NCBI GenBank assembly: GCA_017163975.1
Contig: JAFFSR010000004.1
Span: 7,874,001-7,938,000 of the forward strand
Length of the DNA: 64,000 bases
From: Anastatus disparis
Taxonomy: Eukaryota > Arthropoda > Insecta > Hymenoptera > Eupelmidae
Reading direction: 5' to 3'
Shown: positions 1 through 11,833 of the stretch, in pieces
How the letters are laid out: each line of letters starts with the position of its first letter
Numbering within the stretch: the stretch's first letter is position 1
Position numbers and translations under genes: made by a program
The notes under the pieces: model-generated
Database searches by the model: none
Told to the model about the DNA's origin: nothing
The model's input: the letters and a program-made list of their open reading frames with translations, nothing else

Positions 1-51
1 AGAGGATATATTTGTTTTAAGAATTAAGAGAAAATTCAATTTTGTAACCTT

Positions 52-188
52 ATACTTAACCGACTTTAAATGTATTAAAAATTGACATTCCAAGGTGCAC
101 AAATTTAAATTTAAAAAATACCAAATACCAATATAATATAATGCGAAAAAGCTCTCGGAGGTTACAGGCTTTAAAGTCGGTTAAGTAT
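52..188. repeat. Short element with perfect 19-bp inverted ends
   Basis: Positions 52-70 and 170-188 are exact reverse complements (one arm contains ACTTAACCGACTTTAAA) around about 100 bp of AT-rich sequence. No transposase and no clear target duplication are seen. It would lie in an intron of the minus-strand gene that starts at 536. A MITE remnant is the simplest reading. Confidence 0.55.
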
Positions 189-336
189 CAGAAAAACACC
201 AAAATCGAAAAAAAAATTTTTTATTTTTAATTTTTAGAAAAAATGTACATTTTTTTAGGATGAACCATATACAGTTGTAAGTTTTATTATATATGAAAAA
301 ATGATTAGTTTGACTAATTTGTTAGTAAACATGTAC

Positions 337-536
337 CTTTTAGAACTTGAACTGTTTTTGCATCGATTCCGCGACCAAGTAGATACTGACTTAAAACATG
401 AACGCTATCGTAAAAATTCTGAAAAAAAAGAGTTGCTTATTAATACAAATATATAGATGTTTTAAATTTCTTTAAAAAAATCACTTACTTCGGGTAAATA
501 ATTAGATGTATCTCTAGCTGATGATGTAGCCTCCAT
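337..536 (-). CDS. 5' end of an unrecognised gene, first two coding exons
   Basis: Read on the minus strand, an ATG at 536-534 opens a 16-codon exon (489-536, MEATSSARDTSNYLPE) that ends at a consensus GTAAGT donor. After a 70-bp intron with a poly-T tract and CAG acceptor, exon 2 (337-418) continues in frame as NFYDSVHVLSQYLLGRG and on to a GTACAT donor. The rest would lie beyond the left edge, because no further exon is evident in 1-336. I do not recognise the protein. Support comes only from the ATG, two donors, one acceptor and frame continuity. These exons are too short to stand out as open frames. Confidence 0.5.
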
Positions 537-910
537 GTTTACAAAGTATTATTTTCTTTTCTGACATTTCGCACGCTTTTTGTTTTTTAACAAATGTGAA
601 AATTTAAACAACATATCGTTCTCTGCTTATTGCTATATTCGGACTGAAATCGGGATGATTTCGTAAATGGTCTTATATATAAATCATTTTCGATATAATG
701 AGTTTGAATATGTTGTTGATTTATATTACATTATAAATACATTAATTGTAACTTACTAAGCTCTTAATCTAAAATAGTAATCACTTATGAACTAAAAATA
801 CATTAAAATAGTAAAATTTTTTATTTCAATGATTATCAAATTAATAAAATTAAAAATTTTAATTTATTATGAATTTAATGCGATATTTTTTGACTATTGA
901 ATATTTTTTA
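537..910. other. AT-rich intergenic sequence, probable promoter side of the minus-strand gene
   Basis: No open frame or repeat stands out. It lies upstream of the minus-strand start at 536 and ends at the left boundary of the foldback element. Confidence 0.4.
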
Positions 911-2808
911 CGGTTTGAACGTATAATACAATTATTTTTTAAAAATTGCATAATGTTTTTATAAACAATTAAATTTTTGTTTACTGTAAGCGTTATCATT
1001 TAAATTCCACTGGTAACTCTCCCTGGAACTTTTCAAGGAATAAAATAAGCTTTTTTTCATTCAAACGCGATACAAAATAAAAAAGTTTACTTTGTTTACA
1101 GGATATTTTTATGTATCTTTTTTTAATCACACTCTTTTTAAAGTATCCTTTTTTTCCATTCTCGTACATTTTTGTCATAAAACTCATATAAAAACTAATC
1201 AATAATTTTCCAATGATGTTTTTAATGACACATATCAATGATGGTACTACCTTAAGTAGATTACTTCTTAATTTGTAATAGACGTTTTCTATATTTTGAA
1301 CTAAACCTTAAACAGAAGGCAAAGTTCTTATCCGTTATTTGAAAAGACTTTGATTTTCCTTACTGAAAAAAGCCAAGTGATTAATCACTTGATTTATCAT
1401 CTGATTTATCATCTTATTTATTATATGATTAATCACCTGATAAATCACCTGACTTTATGACATGATCTGACAGGTGATTAATCAAGTGAAAAATCAAGTG
1501 ATTAATTAGATGAAAAATCAGGTAATTAATCAAGTAAACAATCAAGTGATTATTTAGGTATCATGATTCATTCTATAGGTTTTATTTGTATCTATATTAT
1601 ATTTTTATTAGTTGACCAATATAATATAATTTTAATAATCGAGGATTTCAATGGTAGAAATCAAAGATACAATCTTAAATGTTTTCAACATATTGAATTA
1701 TAGAACAGAAGCAAAAACAATACATAAGAATATATATAATGCCGATACATTTATCATATTCATATCACCAAGTTTGCATTAATTATAGGGAATAATTGGG
1801 TACATATACGCATAAAGAATAACAAAATTTCAGACTTCAATATCACCATGGTACCCAATTATACACTAAAATTAATGCAAACTTGGTGATATGAATATGA
1901 TAAATGTATCGGCATTGTATATATTCTTATGTATTGTTTTTGCTTCTGTTCTATAATTCAATAGATGTTGAAAACATTTAAGATTGTATCTTTGATTTCT
2001 ATCATTGAAATCCTCGATTATTAAAACTATGTTATATTGGTTAACTAATAAAAATATAATATAGATACAAACAAAACCTATAGAATGAATCATGATACCT
2101 AAATAATCACTTGATATTTTACTTGATTAATCATCTGATTTTTCATTCCATTTCATTACCTGATTTTTCATCTGATTAATCACTTGATTTTTCACCTGAT
2201 TTTTCATCTGATTAATAACTTGATTTTTCACTTGATTAATCATCTGTCAGATCATGTCATAAAGTCAGGTGATTTATCAGGTGATTAATCATATAATAAA
2301 TAAGATGATAAATCAGATGATAAATCAAGTGATTAATCACTTGGCTTTTTTCAGTAAGGAAAATCAAAGTCTTTTCAAATAACGGATAAGAACTTTGCCT
2401 TCTGTTTAAGGTTTAGTTCAAAATATAGAAAACGTCTATTACAAATTAAGAAGTAATCTACTTAAGGTAGTACCATCATTGATATGTGTCATTAAAAACA
2501 TCATTGGAAAATTATTGATTAGTTTTTATATGAGTTTTATGACAAAAATGTACGAGAATGGAAAAAAAGGATACTTTAAAAAGAGTGTGATTAAAAAAAG
2601 ATACATAAAAATATCCTGTAAACAAAGTAAACTTTTTTATTTTGTATCGCGTTTGAATGAAAAAAAGCTTATTTTATTCCTTGAAAAGTTCCAGGGAGAG
2701 TTACCAGTGGAATTTAAATGATAACGCTTACAGTAAACAAAAATTTAATTGTTTATAAAAACATTATGCGATTTTTTAGAAATAATTGTATTATACGTTC
2801 AAACTGTA
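911..2808. mobile_element. Large foldback element with two ~870-bp arms
   Basis: The sequence from about 911 is repeated as its reverse complement up to about 2808, with an unpaired centre of only about 80 bp (about 1785-1865). The arms are nearly identical, so the element is young or homogenised. Each arm holds the same 80-codon open frame (minus strand 996-1238, plus strand 2479-2721) without an ATG at its head, followed by an array of short TGATTAATCA / ATCAAGTGATT units. No transposase is present. The transcript would fold into a hairpin of nearly 900 bp. I do not recognise the 80-residue frame; it ends QGELPVEFK. Confidence 0.8.
1372..1562. repeat. Short-motif array (TGATTAATCA / CACTTGAT / CAGGTGAT)
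   Basis: About 190 bp built from degenerate 10-12-bp units such as AATCACTTGATT, ATCAGGTGATT and the palindrome TGATTAATCA. The mirror copy is at 2098-2345 in the other arm. The units are palindromic, so the array could bind many dimeric factors or fold on itself. They are not spaced like CRISPR repeats. Confidence 0.65.
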
Positions 2809-3085
2809 AATCGAATTCTATCGGCAACTCGCCCTGTAATTTTCTAAGGAAAAAAATAAGCTTTGTTTTATCCAAATAAGATGAAAATTAAAGTTTATTC
2901 CCACTTGATTAATCATCTGATTTTCCATTTGATTTCATTACCTGATTTTTCATCTAATTAATTACATGATTTTTCACTTGATTAATTACCTGTTAGATCA
3001 TGTCATAAAGTCAGGTGATTTATCAGGTGATTAATCATATAATAAATAAGATGATAAATCAAGTGATTAATCACTTGGCTTTTTT
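2809..3085. repeat. Diverged third copy of the foldback arm
   Basis: Just outside the right arm, this stretch repeats the outer end of the arm in the left-arm orientation and then the motif array (about 2900-3085). Translated on the minus strand it reads KTKLIFFLRKLQGELPIEF, aligning with KKLILFLEKFQGELPVEF in the intact arms. It is clearly more diverged than the two arms are from each other. Confidence 0.6.
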
Positions 3086-3299
3086 CAGTAGGGTTGAAGT
3101 TGATAATAAAAGATGAAGTCATGGATATATACTCTATATAGAGATATATAACCCGATTAACTAATTTCTGCTTTTTTTTAATTTGATGTCAATACAAAAA
3201 TAGATCAAAAGATGAAAAAATTGATGAAAATTTATTAAATTATTAAATTTATGCAAGAAAATTTATCTATTTACAAACAGAAAATCATAATTATCTACT

Positions 3300-3850
3300 T
3301 TAATAAAGTGAGAATTTTAATTTACTCTTTGAAAAAGAGCGAAGTTCGTCATTTACTCTTTAAAAATTCTTTGTATGTATTTCTACTTTTATAGAGTAGA
3401 ATTTCTTAAATTTACTCTTATTTAAAAGAGAAAAAATTTTTATTTACTCTTTTTAAATTTAACCATTAAATTTTCTACTTTTACGAAGGATAATTTTTGT
3501 AATTTACTTTTATAAAAAATGGAAAGTTCTTCATTTACTCTTTTTGAATTATAAGGTTACGTTTTACACTTTTATGAAGGATAAATGATCAAACTTACTC
3601 CTTTGAAAAAGAGCGACATTCTTTATTTGCTCTTTCCAAATTGTAGGGTTATGTTTTTGACATTCATAAAATAGAGCTCCTTCAATTTGCTCTTTTGAAA
3701 AGAGCGCAATTTGTTATTTACTCTTTATAAAAAGTAATTATAAATTTTTACTCATTTCAAAGAGTAATTTAACATTTTATTCTTTTATGAAAGAATAAAC
3801 TACTTTATTTTTACATTTTTGGTTAAATTTTTACTCTTTTAGGTTTAGAG
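3300..3850. repeat. Degenerate tandem repeat of TTTACTCTTT...AAAGAG units
   Basis: About 550 bp in which TTTACTCTTT recurs roughly every 30-60 bp, often paired with AAAGAG to give small imperfect hairpins. Period and sequence drift too much for a simple satellite. There is no coding potential. Confidence 0.55.
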
Positions 3851-4819
3851 TGAACACATGCTGAAATTTAAACAAAAATAGACTCGCGATATTTGAAAAT
3901 ATTATCATATCTAAAACTGATTTTATTGTACATTACATTTTTGCGCATTTTTAGCTGCACGCAGGAAATAGATACAAAAAAATCATTAAATATAAAGATT
4001 TAGGAAATTCACTCTACTTTTTAATCGCGTTCGAATTTTTTAATTTTATCAATTTCTTAAAAAGTTACATTTGATTGATTAAAATTTAAAAATTCGTAAA
4101 AATAAAAAAATTTTCAATCATTAAAAATAGAATTAAAAAAAAGATAAAAATATTAGGCAGGACATACAAAAATAGTATTTTATCTGATCTTTCAAACGCC
4201 ATCCGGATTTTTTGAATTCATCGAGCCGTTTCCGAAATATCGCAGTTTGAAGTTGAGTTAAAAAAAAAATTTTTTTTACGAACTTTTGAGCGGTACTGTA
4301 AATAAATAATAAAAAATAATTTAAAAACGCAAATTGTAAGTTTTTTCGAGATTTGTAAGTATTCTATTATAGTGAAATGCATTTACATATTATGAATATA
4401 CATTTTTTAATACTTTAAATGATTGAATTAAACATGCAATCCTTAAGCTTTTTGATAACGCGCGCACTAAAAAAGGAAAAAACACGTTACAAAAATTTCA
4501 AACATTATTTATACAATATAAAACGTCGATAAATTAAATTTTTATTTTCTTAAAGTTAAATTATACTTCAAAAATATTCAAATTTTTTTGTACTATTGAT
4601 TAAGGCTTAAACCTATCTTACTATTAATTAAAAATTGCATGACGAATTTTATTACGCAGGGACATGCATTTTGATTAAGTTAATATTAAATCTAAAAATT
4701 TTAAGTTAATTTTTTAATACTCTTTGCTAAAATGTTCATACATGAATCATTGAAGTTCATAATACTTATGCCAATTTAAGAAAGATTTATTAAACTTTAA
4801 TAAAATTTTCATTCTTTAG
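3851..4819. other. AT-rich sequence upstream of aminopeptidase copy A exon 5
   Basis: No exon 1-4 equivalents of copy A could be found here. The last part ends in a TTCTTTAG acceptor for the exon at 4820. Otherwise nothing is recognised. Confidence 0.4.
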
Positions 4820-7234
4820 GAGCAGCAATGTTACGTATGATGCAACATTTTTTTTCTGAATGGAGATTCAAGAAGGGAGTACAGGAGTATTCAAAAAAAA
4901 CGTAAGAAAGAGTAAAATTGTAGTAATTTTTTAAAATTTAGTTTTGATGATTTTATTTGCAAATAATGATAAGTATTTTAGCTTTGAAAAACTGGTTTTT
5001 AATATATAAATCAAACTTCGCAGAGAAAATGATGATAGATTTTTAATTATTAAAAATTTCCTCAAAACGTATAAAAAATAAGATATAAAATTGTATGTAA
5101 ATTTTTAACAATTATTAGTACTATATAATATTTTAAGCTATTTAATTCCGTTTCTCTTGATAAATCTCAAACTTCATTAATAAAAAAACTTTTTGAATTT
5201 ATTTAGTTTATAAAAAATTACTTAGTTTGTTTATTTTAATTAATTTTAAGCTAGTTTTGAAATAACTTTACAATATTTTTGACTGCTGATATAATTCAAT
5301 AGTTTTGATGGATAAATAAATTCTCATTTTTTATCTAAATATGAGAAAAATTGGACTTTTAAAATATTACAGAGATGCAAATTATTTTTCAGCAAAGAAC
5401 ATCCAGTAAATTCGAATAATTTTCTACTCTCGCTGCAAGAGAATTCAGGACAGTCGATAATTAAATTGAAGGATGTCATGAAATCATGGTTTGAAAATGA
5501 GGCATATCCTGTTTTAATTGTAACTGGCGATCACTTTACTTTTAAATTAACTCAACAATCATTTCTAACGTACATTAAATATGAAAGAGAAATTGGTTTA
5601 AAAAAATTATGGTTCATACCCATTAACTATGCATCTCATGAATACCCATATTTTGATAATTCAAAACCAATATTTTGGATGAATGATACTCAGAAGCAAA
5701 CCAAGTTAAAAAGATCTGCAGGATGGTATATTTTTAATATACAACAAACTGGTTGGTTATGATCAATAAAATTGTTACTTTTTATTCATAAAAGATAAAA
5801 AGAGAAATTTATTTAAACTTTATTTATATTTTTCAGGTTTGTATAGAGTCAACTATGACAAAATCAGTTGGAAATTAATAATTGACCATCTGCATTCGTC
5901 TCAGCGTGATGAAATTCCTGTACTCAATCGCGCCCAACTAATAGACGATGCATTGGCTTTCGTTCAATATGACAGATTGGATCTGAAGACATTTTTATAT
6001 GTAACTACTATATTGAAACGCGAAACTGATTATGTTGCTTGGATTCCAGGAATAAAAGCGTTCAACTGGCTCAATGACAAATTATTTGATTCTGAGCTAT
6101 ATGCAGCATTCAGGGTATGTATTAAAAAATCTACATGAAATAATACAATACAAAATGTGCTTAGAAAATTAACTTTTTTTTAGCAAACCTATTTGAATAT
6201 CACAACAAATTGGGTCAAATTAGTGGGCTATGAAGCTAGGATTACAGATAGTCATGTAATTAGAGCTAGTAGAAAAGCAGCTATGGGAGTTATTTGCTCA
6301 TTAGGCGATTTATCTTGTTTAAAGATTATGAGAAATAGACTCAAAAGTTGGCTGCATGATCAAATTAATGCAAGGCAGTCCAAAAGGTAAATGATTAATT
6401 TATTTTCTCTGTACATAAAAATATTGTAATTCAAACGTATATTGATAAAATTTCTATCCTAGCCTGCTGATATGCTCACATATTGAGGAAATGATTTGCT
6501 ATGGATTGCAAAATGCAACATTTGATTTATGGAATAAAACGCTATCATTAATATTCAATCCCAATACTGCCCAACATATCAAATCATTGATTATGAAGAA
6601 CCTAGGATGTTCAAGAAATAGAACTATTTTGAAACGTTATTTAATCTTCATATTCAGTAATAATTCTCCGCTACTTGATCAAGCAGAGAACATAATAACT
6701 AATATCTATTCTCTGAACGATGTAGTTTTTGATGTTGTTTTTGAATTTTTTGTTAAAAACCAGACTACTCTTGTTAAAAAAATGTATGTTTATTCAAGCT
6801 GTTGGTAATTAAAAAAATTTTAATATCAATTAAATAATTAATCATTATTATTTTTCAGTAAAAATGAGAATATTCAAGTCAAAGTGTTCACTATGCTGGC
6901 TGAAAAAGTTACAACGATAACTAAATTAAAAAAGGTAAACATAATTAAAAACAAAAATTTTATCAATATATTATGTTATTTTAAATACTTTTGTTTTCAG
7001 CTGGAAGCTATTAAGGTTAAATTTACAAGAAAGGTTCGGAAAAATTTAGAGAATGTATTGATGACAGCTAAATTAAATATTCAATTCATCCAAGAAAATG
7101 AAATATTATTAAATCGATGGATGAAAATATTAAAGAAGGACATAACAATATCGTATATGAGTGTACAGAATGTGATGATAATGTCAGTCATCCTTTTTGC
7201 AATAGTACAATATTTTCCGCCATTCCAACCCTAA
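4820..7234 (+). CDS. M1 aminopeptidase-like protein, copy A, exons 5-11 (3' half)
   Basis: Seven exons with GT-AG junctions and continuous frame: 4820-4901, 5393-5751, 5837-6114, 6184-6386, 6463-6783, 6859-6934 and 7001-7234 (518 codons). Exon lengths 82, 278, 203, 321 and 76 match those of copy D. The product covers the end of the catalytic domain (GAAMLRMMQHFF, the canonical helix after the catalytic tyrosine) and the whole ERAP1-C-like helical domain (LNRAQLIDDALAF). It ends in a hydrophobic tail near residue 500 of this part (MSVILFAIVQYF), fitting a GPI-anchor signal. Exons 1-4, with signal peptide, GAMEN and HEXXH, are not in the 4.8 kb upstream, so either they lie beyond the window or the copy is 5'-truncated. 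Its catalytic status is therefore unknown. It is clearly more diverged from B, C and D than they are from each other. Confidence 0.82.
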
Positions 7235-7254
7235 AATCGCAATAAAATTCCAAT

Positions 7255-7560
7255 CCCATAAAAATTGGCTATGTGGTCATCGCATAACATAACCCCGTCC
7301 TATCGACATAATTCAAATGGTAGACTCATCTAACGCAGAATTATTTTTGTCGGCCATACATTATTTGATTTTTGTTATAAAAATATCTTTTAGTTCCATG
7401 TAAAAAAAAGTATGTGGTCATTGCATAACAATACATCGTCGAATTGACATTTTTAATAATTAATTATTAAAAAACGCAGCGGTTTCGAGAGTTTTCGTAG
7501 ATGAAAAGTTTGGTAGACTTGACAAAATGAAGCCGCTTACAAAGTTCTAAGTATGTGGTA
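7255..7560. repeat. Three spaced TATGTGGTCAT-GCATAAC motifs
   Basis: CTATGTGGTCATCGCATAAC, GTATGTGGTCATTGCATAAC and a shortened GTATGTGGTAATCA recur at spacings of about 145-150 bp just downstream of copy A. This is a remnant of a short tandem duplication with no recognised function. Confidence 0.4.
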
Positions 7561-7584
7561 ATCATTTTTTAAAAAGGTTTCTGT

Positions 7585-8272
7585 ACAGCGGACTATATTC
7601 TAATGTGTAATTTATGTGTACTACTATAATAAACTTATATTTATAGTATAACAAGTTTAACTTTAATTGTGAACTTTCTCTATTCTTCTTTATTATCTTT
7701 ATATTCACTATTCTTTAAATTTTAATTAAAAATAAATTTTTTTATCATAACCTAATTTTCTGATACGACTTTATATTCGACATCTTAACCTAATTATAAA
7801 CCTTGAAAATAGACGCGCTAATGTGGTTCTTAAGTTTTGTTAGTTAGTTTAAAAGCTTGATATCCAGTTTCATTTTTAGTCTATGTTAAATAAAATGTTT
7901 TGTGATACGTGTTAGATTATTTTTTTTTAAACTTATTGCACTGAAAGCTTTGATACTTTGTATATTGCATTAAAATATCTTCCTTGAACATGGTATCAAT
8001 GCTTATCAATGTAATTTAGATTGTATTGTTATTTTGCTTAAAAAAGTTGGTAAGCAGTTTTATATTTGATTTAGTCTATGATGAATCCTTTTATATGATA
8101 CGTACCAGACTACTATTTTTCAAACTATAGAATTATTCAATGTTATGTTTTATTATACAACCTAGATTACATTGAATTGCATTGACATTATGGTACAGTT
8201 GGACATTTTAAAATTATTTGAAAAAATTTAAAACTTTGAGTGTCATGATTTTAAAACGAATGGTCCAACATG
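7585..8272. repeat. Dispersed repeat, copy 1
   Basis: This ~690-bp stretch is found again, reverse-complemented and highly similar, at 39230-39735 plus 40564-40705, where other elements interrupt it. No open frame or terminal repeat is evident. It is probably part of an unclassified interspersed element. Confidence 0.7.
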
Positions 8273-8434
8273 TGTATTATTAAATAATATATATACTAAA
8301 TAATGTACTTAGTATATAGACCCTTAACGATAAAAATTGAGTTAAACATTGTTGAATCTTTCAGATAAAAATGAAAATTATAAACTAAGAAAATCACATA
8401 TTAAACAATTAAAGCTATAAAATTCAACATTTAA

Positions 8435-8808
8435 GGATATGTAAAATGGATACTACAACTGTACTCATAAATATTGACTATCTTTCTATTTTATTGCAAA
8501 ATTGTCAGTAAAGAAATGCATTGGCTTGTAGTATGTACCATGAAGATAATTCAGTTGAATTTTCAAATAAATTCATTCAATAATTTTTAAGATATTTGGA
8601 TTTCTGGTACAAAATCGAAAAATTTTAATATTGGAATCCAAAATTCTCAATAACTAATGAATGAATTTATTTAAAAATTTAGCAAAATAATCATGATGGT
8701 ACATACTACAAGTTAATGTATTTCTTTTCTGGAAATTAAGCAATAAAATGGAAAAAAGTTAATATTTGTAAGTACAGGTGTAGCATCCGTTTTACATCTC
8801 CTTTAGAC
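8435..8808. mobile_element. Foldback MITE (~375 bp)
   Basis: Left end GGATATGTAAAATGGATAC pairs with right end CGTTTTACATCTCC, and the arms stay complementary for about 150 bp each. A second copy is at about 62147-62523. It is non-coding. Confidence 0.65.
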
Positions 8809-9445
8809 TATTTTTTTTCTTTTTCTTTTTTAGAAAAATGAAAAGTTGTTATACATGTTAAATATATAAAATAATGTGATAAATGATGACGACAAATTTG
8901 AAATTAATTAGATTTTACATCACTTTAAAATTTTTTCAACCAGAAGTTAAGTTTTTCTTCATTTTCTTCAAGTCATTGCATATTCTTTTTAGCTTTTTCA
9001 ATAACATCATCCATAACCGTTTGAGGAAGACTGAGTTTATAGGGCGAATTTCGAGATCAAAATCTAGGAATATAAAAAAAAATCTTTTCAACGAATATTT
9101 TCCAGTAAAGAAAAGTCAGATAGCTTTTGTAGAAAGCAAGATATAAAATTTTTAAAATGGCTATTTTGAATCATTTTTCTCACTTTGAATGGTTAAAACT
9201 TAAAAACGGTGCCTTTTCCGACAAAATTGCAAGGAATGAAAAGTGTTTATTTCGGCACAATTTATATAAAAAATGATCTTTAAGATTTTTTTTTTCTTTT
9301 TTTTAAATTTTGCAAGTTTTTTGCTAATAACTAATTAAAGACCACTTGGATGAAAATTTGTTAAATATTAGTTTTTAATGTTAAAAATGATCGATTCCAA
9401 AAGGTTTTATTCGGTTACCCTTTCATAGGGGGTTAACTTACCTTT
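8809..9445. other. AT-rich sequence without recognised features
   Basis: An 87-codon open frame (8883-9146) has no recognisable domain, splice partner or composition change and is treated as chance. Confidence 0.35.
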
Positions 9446-9449
9446 TTAA

Positions 9450-9599
9450 CCTTTAGAGGACGGGGAATTTGGAATTTTCAATTTTTCAGTATTTTCTATA
9501 AAAAACACATAATATGTGTCTCTAATATTGAGAAATACTCATATGTAAAGTGTCTGTCCATGGTCGAGCCACTATAGTGGTTTTCTCGTCCCCTAAAGG
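9450..9599. mobile_element. piggyBac-type MITE with TTAA target duplication
   Basis: A 150-bp element has inverted ends CCTTTAGAGGACGGGG and CGTCCCCTAAAGG and is flanked on both sides by TTAA (9446-9449, 9600-9603), the signature target of piggyBac-superfamily transposases. It is too short to code. Its ends differ from those of the full-length piggyBac at 35924-38720 (CCCTTTCA...), so that transposase is not obviously its driver. Confidence 0.7.
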
Positions 9600-9603
9600 T
9601 TAA

Positions 9604-10448
9604 GCATTAAAATAGGGGTGCACCGCTTGCCTGGGGAATCGGTGGAAAGAGCCATGTCAGCCATGTTGAAAACTATTTTCTAAGGGCACTGTATCGATGC
9701 TGCGCACATCTTTTTGCGTACTTGTATCAATATTCTCTGCGTAGTAAGACTTTGGAGACCAAGGGCGTTGGTGAGTTAGGCGCCTGCGCTAGTTATTATT
9801 AAGTTTTACTAAATCAGTAGCACTCGGGCTTCACGTTGATGAAGTCGAGTACGTACAAGCTGATACTAGCAAATCACGTTAAGTAGATTTATCCAACTTT
9901 TCATTTTCTTGGGAAATTTCTAAAAATTTGAATCTGTGCAATTGAATCCTTTATCTATAACTTAGCCAAATGTCAGAAAACCCAGCTTCACAGTATTTTA
10001 GATATTCCAGCACAAAGATTGACAATTTAACATGGGTTATTATGGAAAACCGTTTATAGCTTTTTAAATAATCTTGAAACATTTTAAAAAAATCAAATAG
10101 TATAGATGATACTGCTTTACATCACATATCAAAAATTTGGAAAGACTAACTTTGTAGTTATTGAGATATTTTTTATAAAATGTATACAAAATCAAGCTAA
10201 ATTTTTCGAAATGCATGCAGCTGATGACGTTAAAATTTGACACTGCTGCTTTGACTAACTGTGGACTATAGGTAATGTAGAGTGTTATTGTCATATGAAA
10301 CGTATTTACTGTTGCAAGAAACATTATTTTATGTTGACATAATATTGTCAAATTTTATACTCATTCATATCAGTAGCACAAGCAACGCGTCTATACTCTA
10401 TCTGTGTAACATCTACGAATGGCTGGAATTTATAATCCACCATACGAA
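9604..10448. other. Intergenic sequence, slightly more GC-rich at 9604-9880
   Basis: No gene is seen. The block 9604-9880 is visibly less AT-rich than its surroundings and has no long open frame. A minus-strand frame at 10064-10351 shows no domain. Confidence 0.35.
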
Positions 10449-11833
10449 CTAGTAAAAAAATTAAAATTTATACAATTAATTCGGACAAAGTTTTTTTTAT
10501 TGTATTTCATTAGAATGAACACTTTTTGGAAAGGGAAGTATACCTTAAAATAGCTTCTTTTTTGAGTTATTTGCAATTTTATGGCATCAAAATGTCAAAA
10601 TTCGTAATTTTTGTGATTTTTTTCTCAAAAACTACTAAATGGATTGCCATTTTACCGATAGCACTATAATTTTCAAAATTTTTTAATTATTAAGAAAGAT
10701 TGTTGGTAAAAATCATAGTGCGTGTAATCTTTCCCTAAACAACATATATATTCAATAAAAACAAACTCACAAATTTATACTGTAATTAAAAGTTTTACAA
10801 ACTTCTGTTGTTCAATTTTACTTGTAACTATAAAAAATTCAGAATTACTTTTTTCTAAACCTTGAGGCGAAACGGAATACTTTATAAATTTCATGTTTTT
10901 TTTAATGTTATGATCAAGTCTGCGGCCACTAAATAATTTGTAAATAAAAAGTTTAAATTGAAAAAGCTTTCTAATTTGTACAACATACTAAGATCAACCC
11001 TAGCAGACAGAGTAGAATAGCCAAAAAATTTTATCTTTCACTATAGATGGAAAAAATATATAAAATGTATTAATTTGTGTAATTAAAATAATAATTAAGA
11101 ATTTTTAACACAAGTTTGTTTGTTAAAGAACATTTTAACATCTTTTTATTATGTTTGGAGTGTGAAAAACTGCTCAAAGTTCATTTCCAAAAAAATATTC
11201 CGTTTCACCTCACCTTTTTTTCATGTTACGATTTTTATTATAGTTTTTATTCAAAACGTAACAATTATTTGAATATTTTAATCAATAATAGTCGGATTTT
11301 TAATTGAAAACTTTATTTCGTCATCTACGAATCAATTTTTTTTAACATGCTTCCTTTCCAATTTATTTGCTATTTTATACCGTAAAAATGTCGAAATTCG
11401 TAATGTTTGTGATTTTTTTCTTAAAAAGTACTGAATGGATTGCAATTTAGCGCAATGTGTGTCCCTGCATTGTCGCAACTATAACCTTTATCGTAAACGC
11501 TCTGTGTTACACAATCCAAGAGAAACCTTTCGGACCTCATTTTAGGCATAGAAGAAATTGTTTGTTGTCGTCACAAAATTCGCATTTATTGTTGAAATTT
11601 TGAAGATTCTAATGCTATCGGTAAAATTTCAATCCATTTACTAATTTCCGAGAAAAAAATCGCAAAAATTACGAATTTTGATATTTCTATGCCATAAAAT
11701 CGCAAATAACTCGGAAAGGTAGCATCTTTAAGGTATACTCTCCTTCACAAAAAGTGCTTATTTTAATAAAACACGATTTAAAAATTTTTTTTTTAATTCA
11801 ATTTCATAAATTTTTATTTTTTTACAAGTTTTT
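10449..11833. mobile_element. Foldback element with nested internal copies
   Basis: The arms (about 10449-10720 and 11580-11833) are inverted copies sharing GAACACTTTTTGG / AAAAAGTGCTTATT ends and the segment around GTCAAAATTCGTAATTTTTG. A third partial copy of that segment lies inside at 11360-11460 in the left-arm orientation. An inner pair (GAGGCGAAACGGAAT near 10864, ATTCCGTTTCACCTC near 11196) forms a second foldback. This suggests repeated insertion or internal rearrangement of one family. No transposase is present. Confidence 0.6.

Noticed and set aside
1372..1562. Possible CRISPR-like array
   Set aside because: Units are 10-12 bp, degenerate and palindromic, without unique spacers of constant length, and the DNA is eukaryotic.
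8883..9146. 87-codon open frame
   Set aside because: Low-complexity Phe/Lys/Ile content expected by chance here; no supporting signal.
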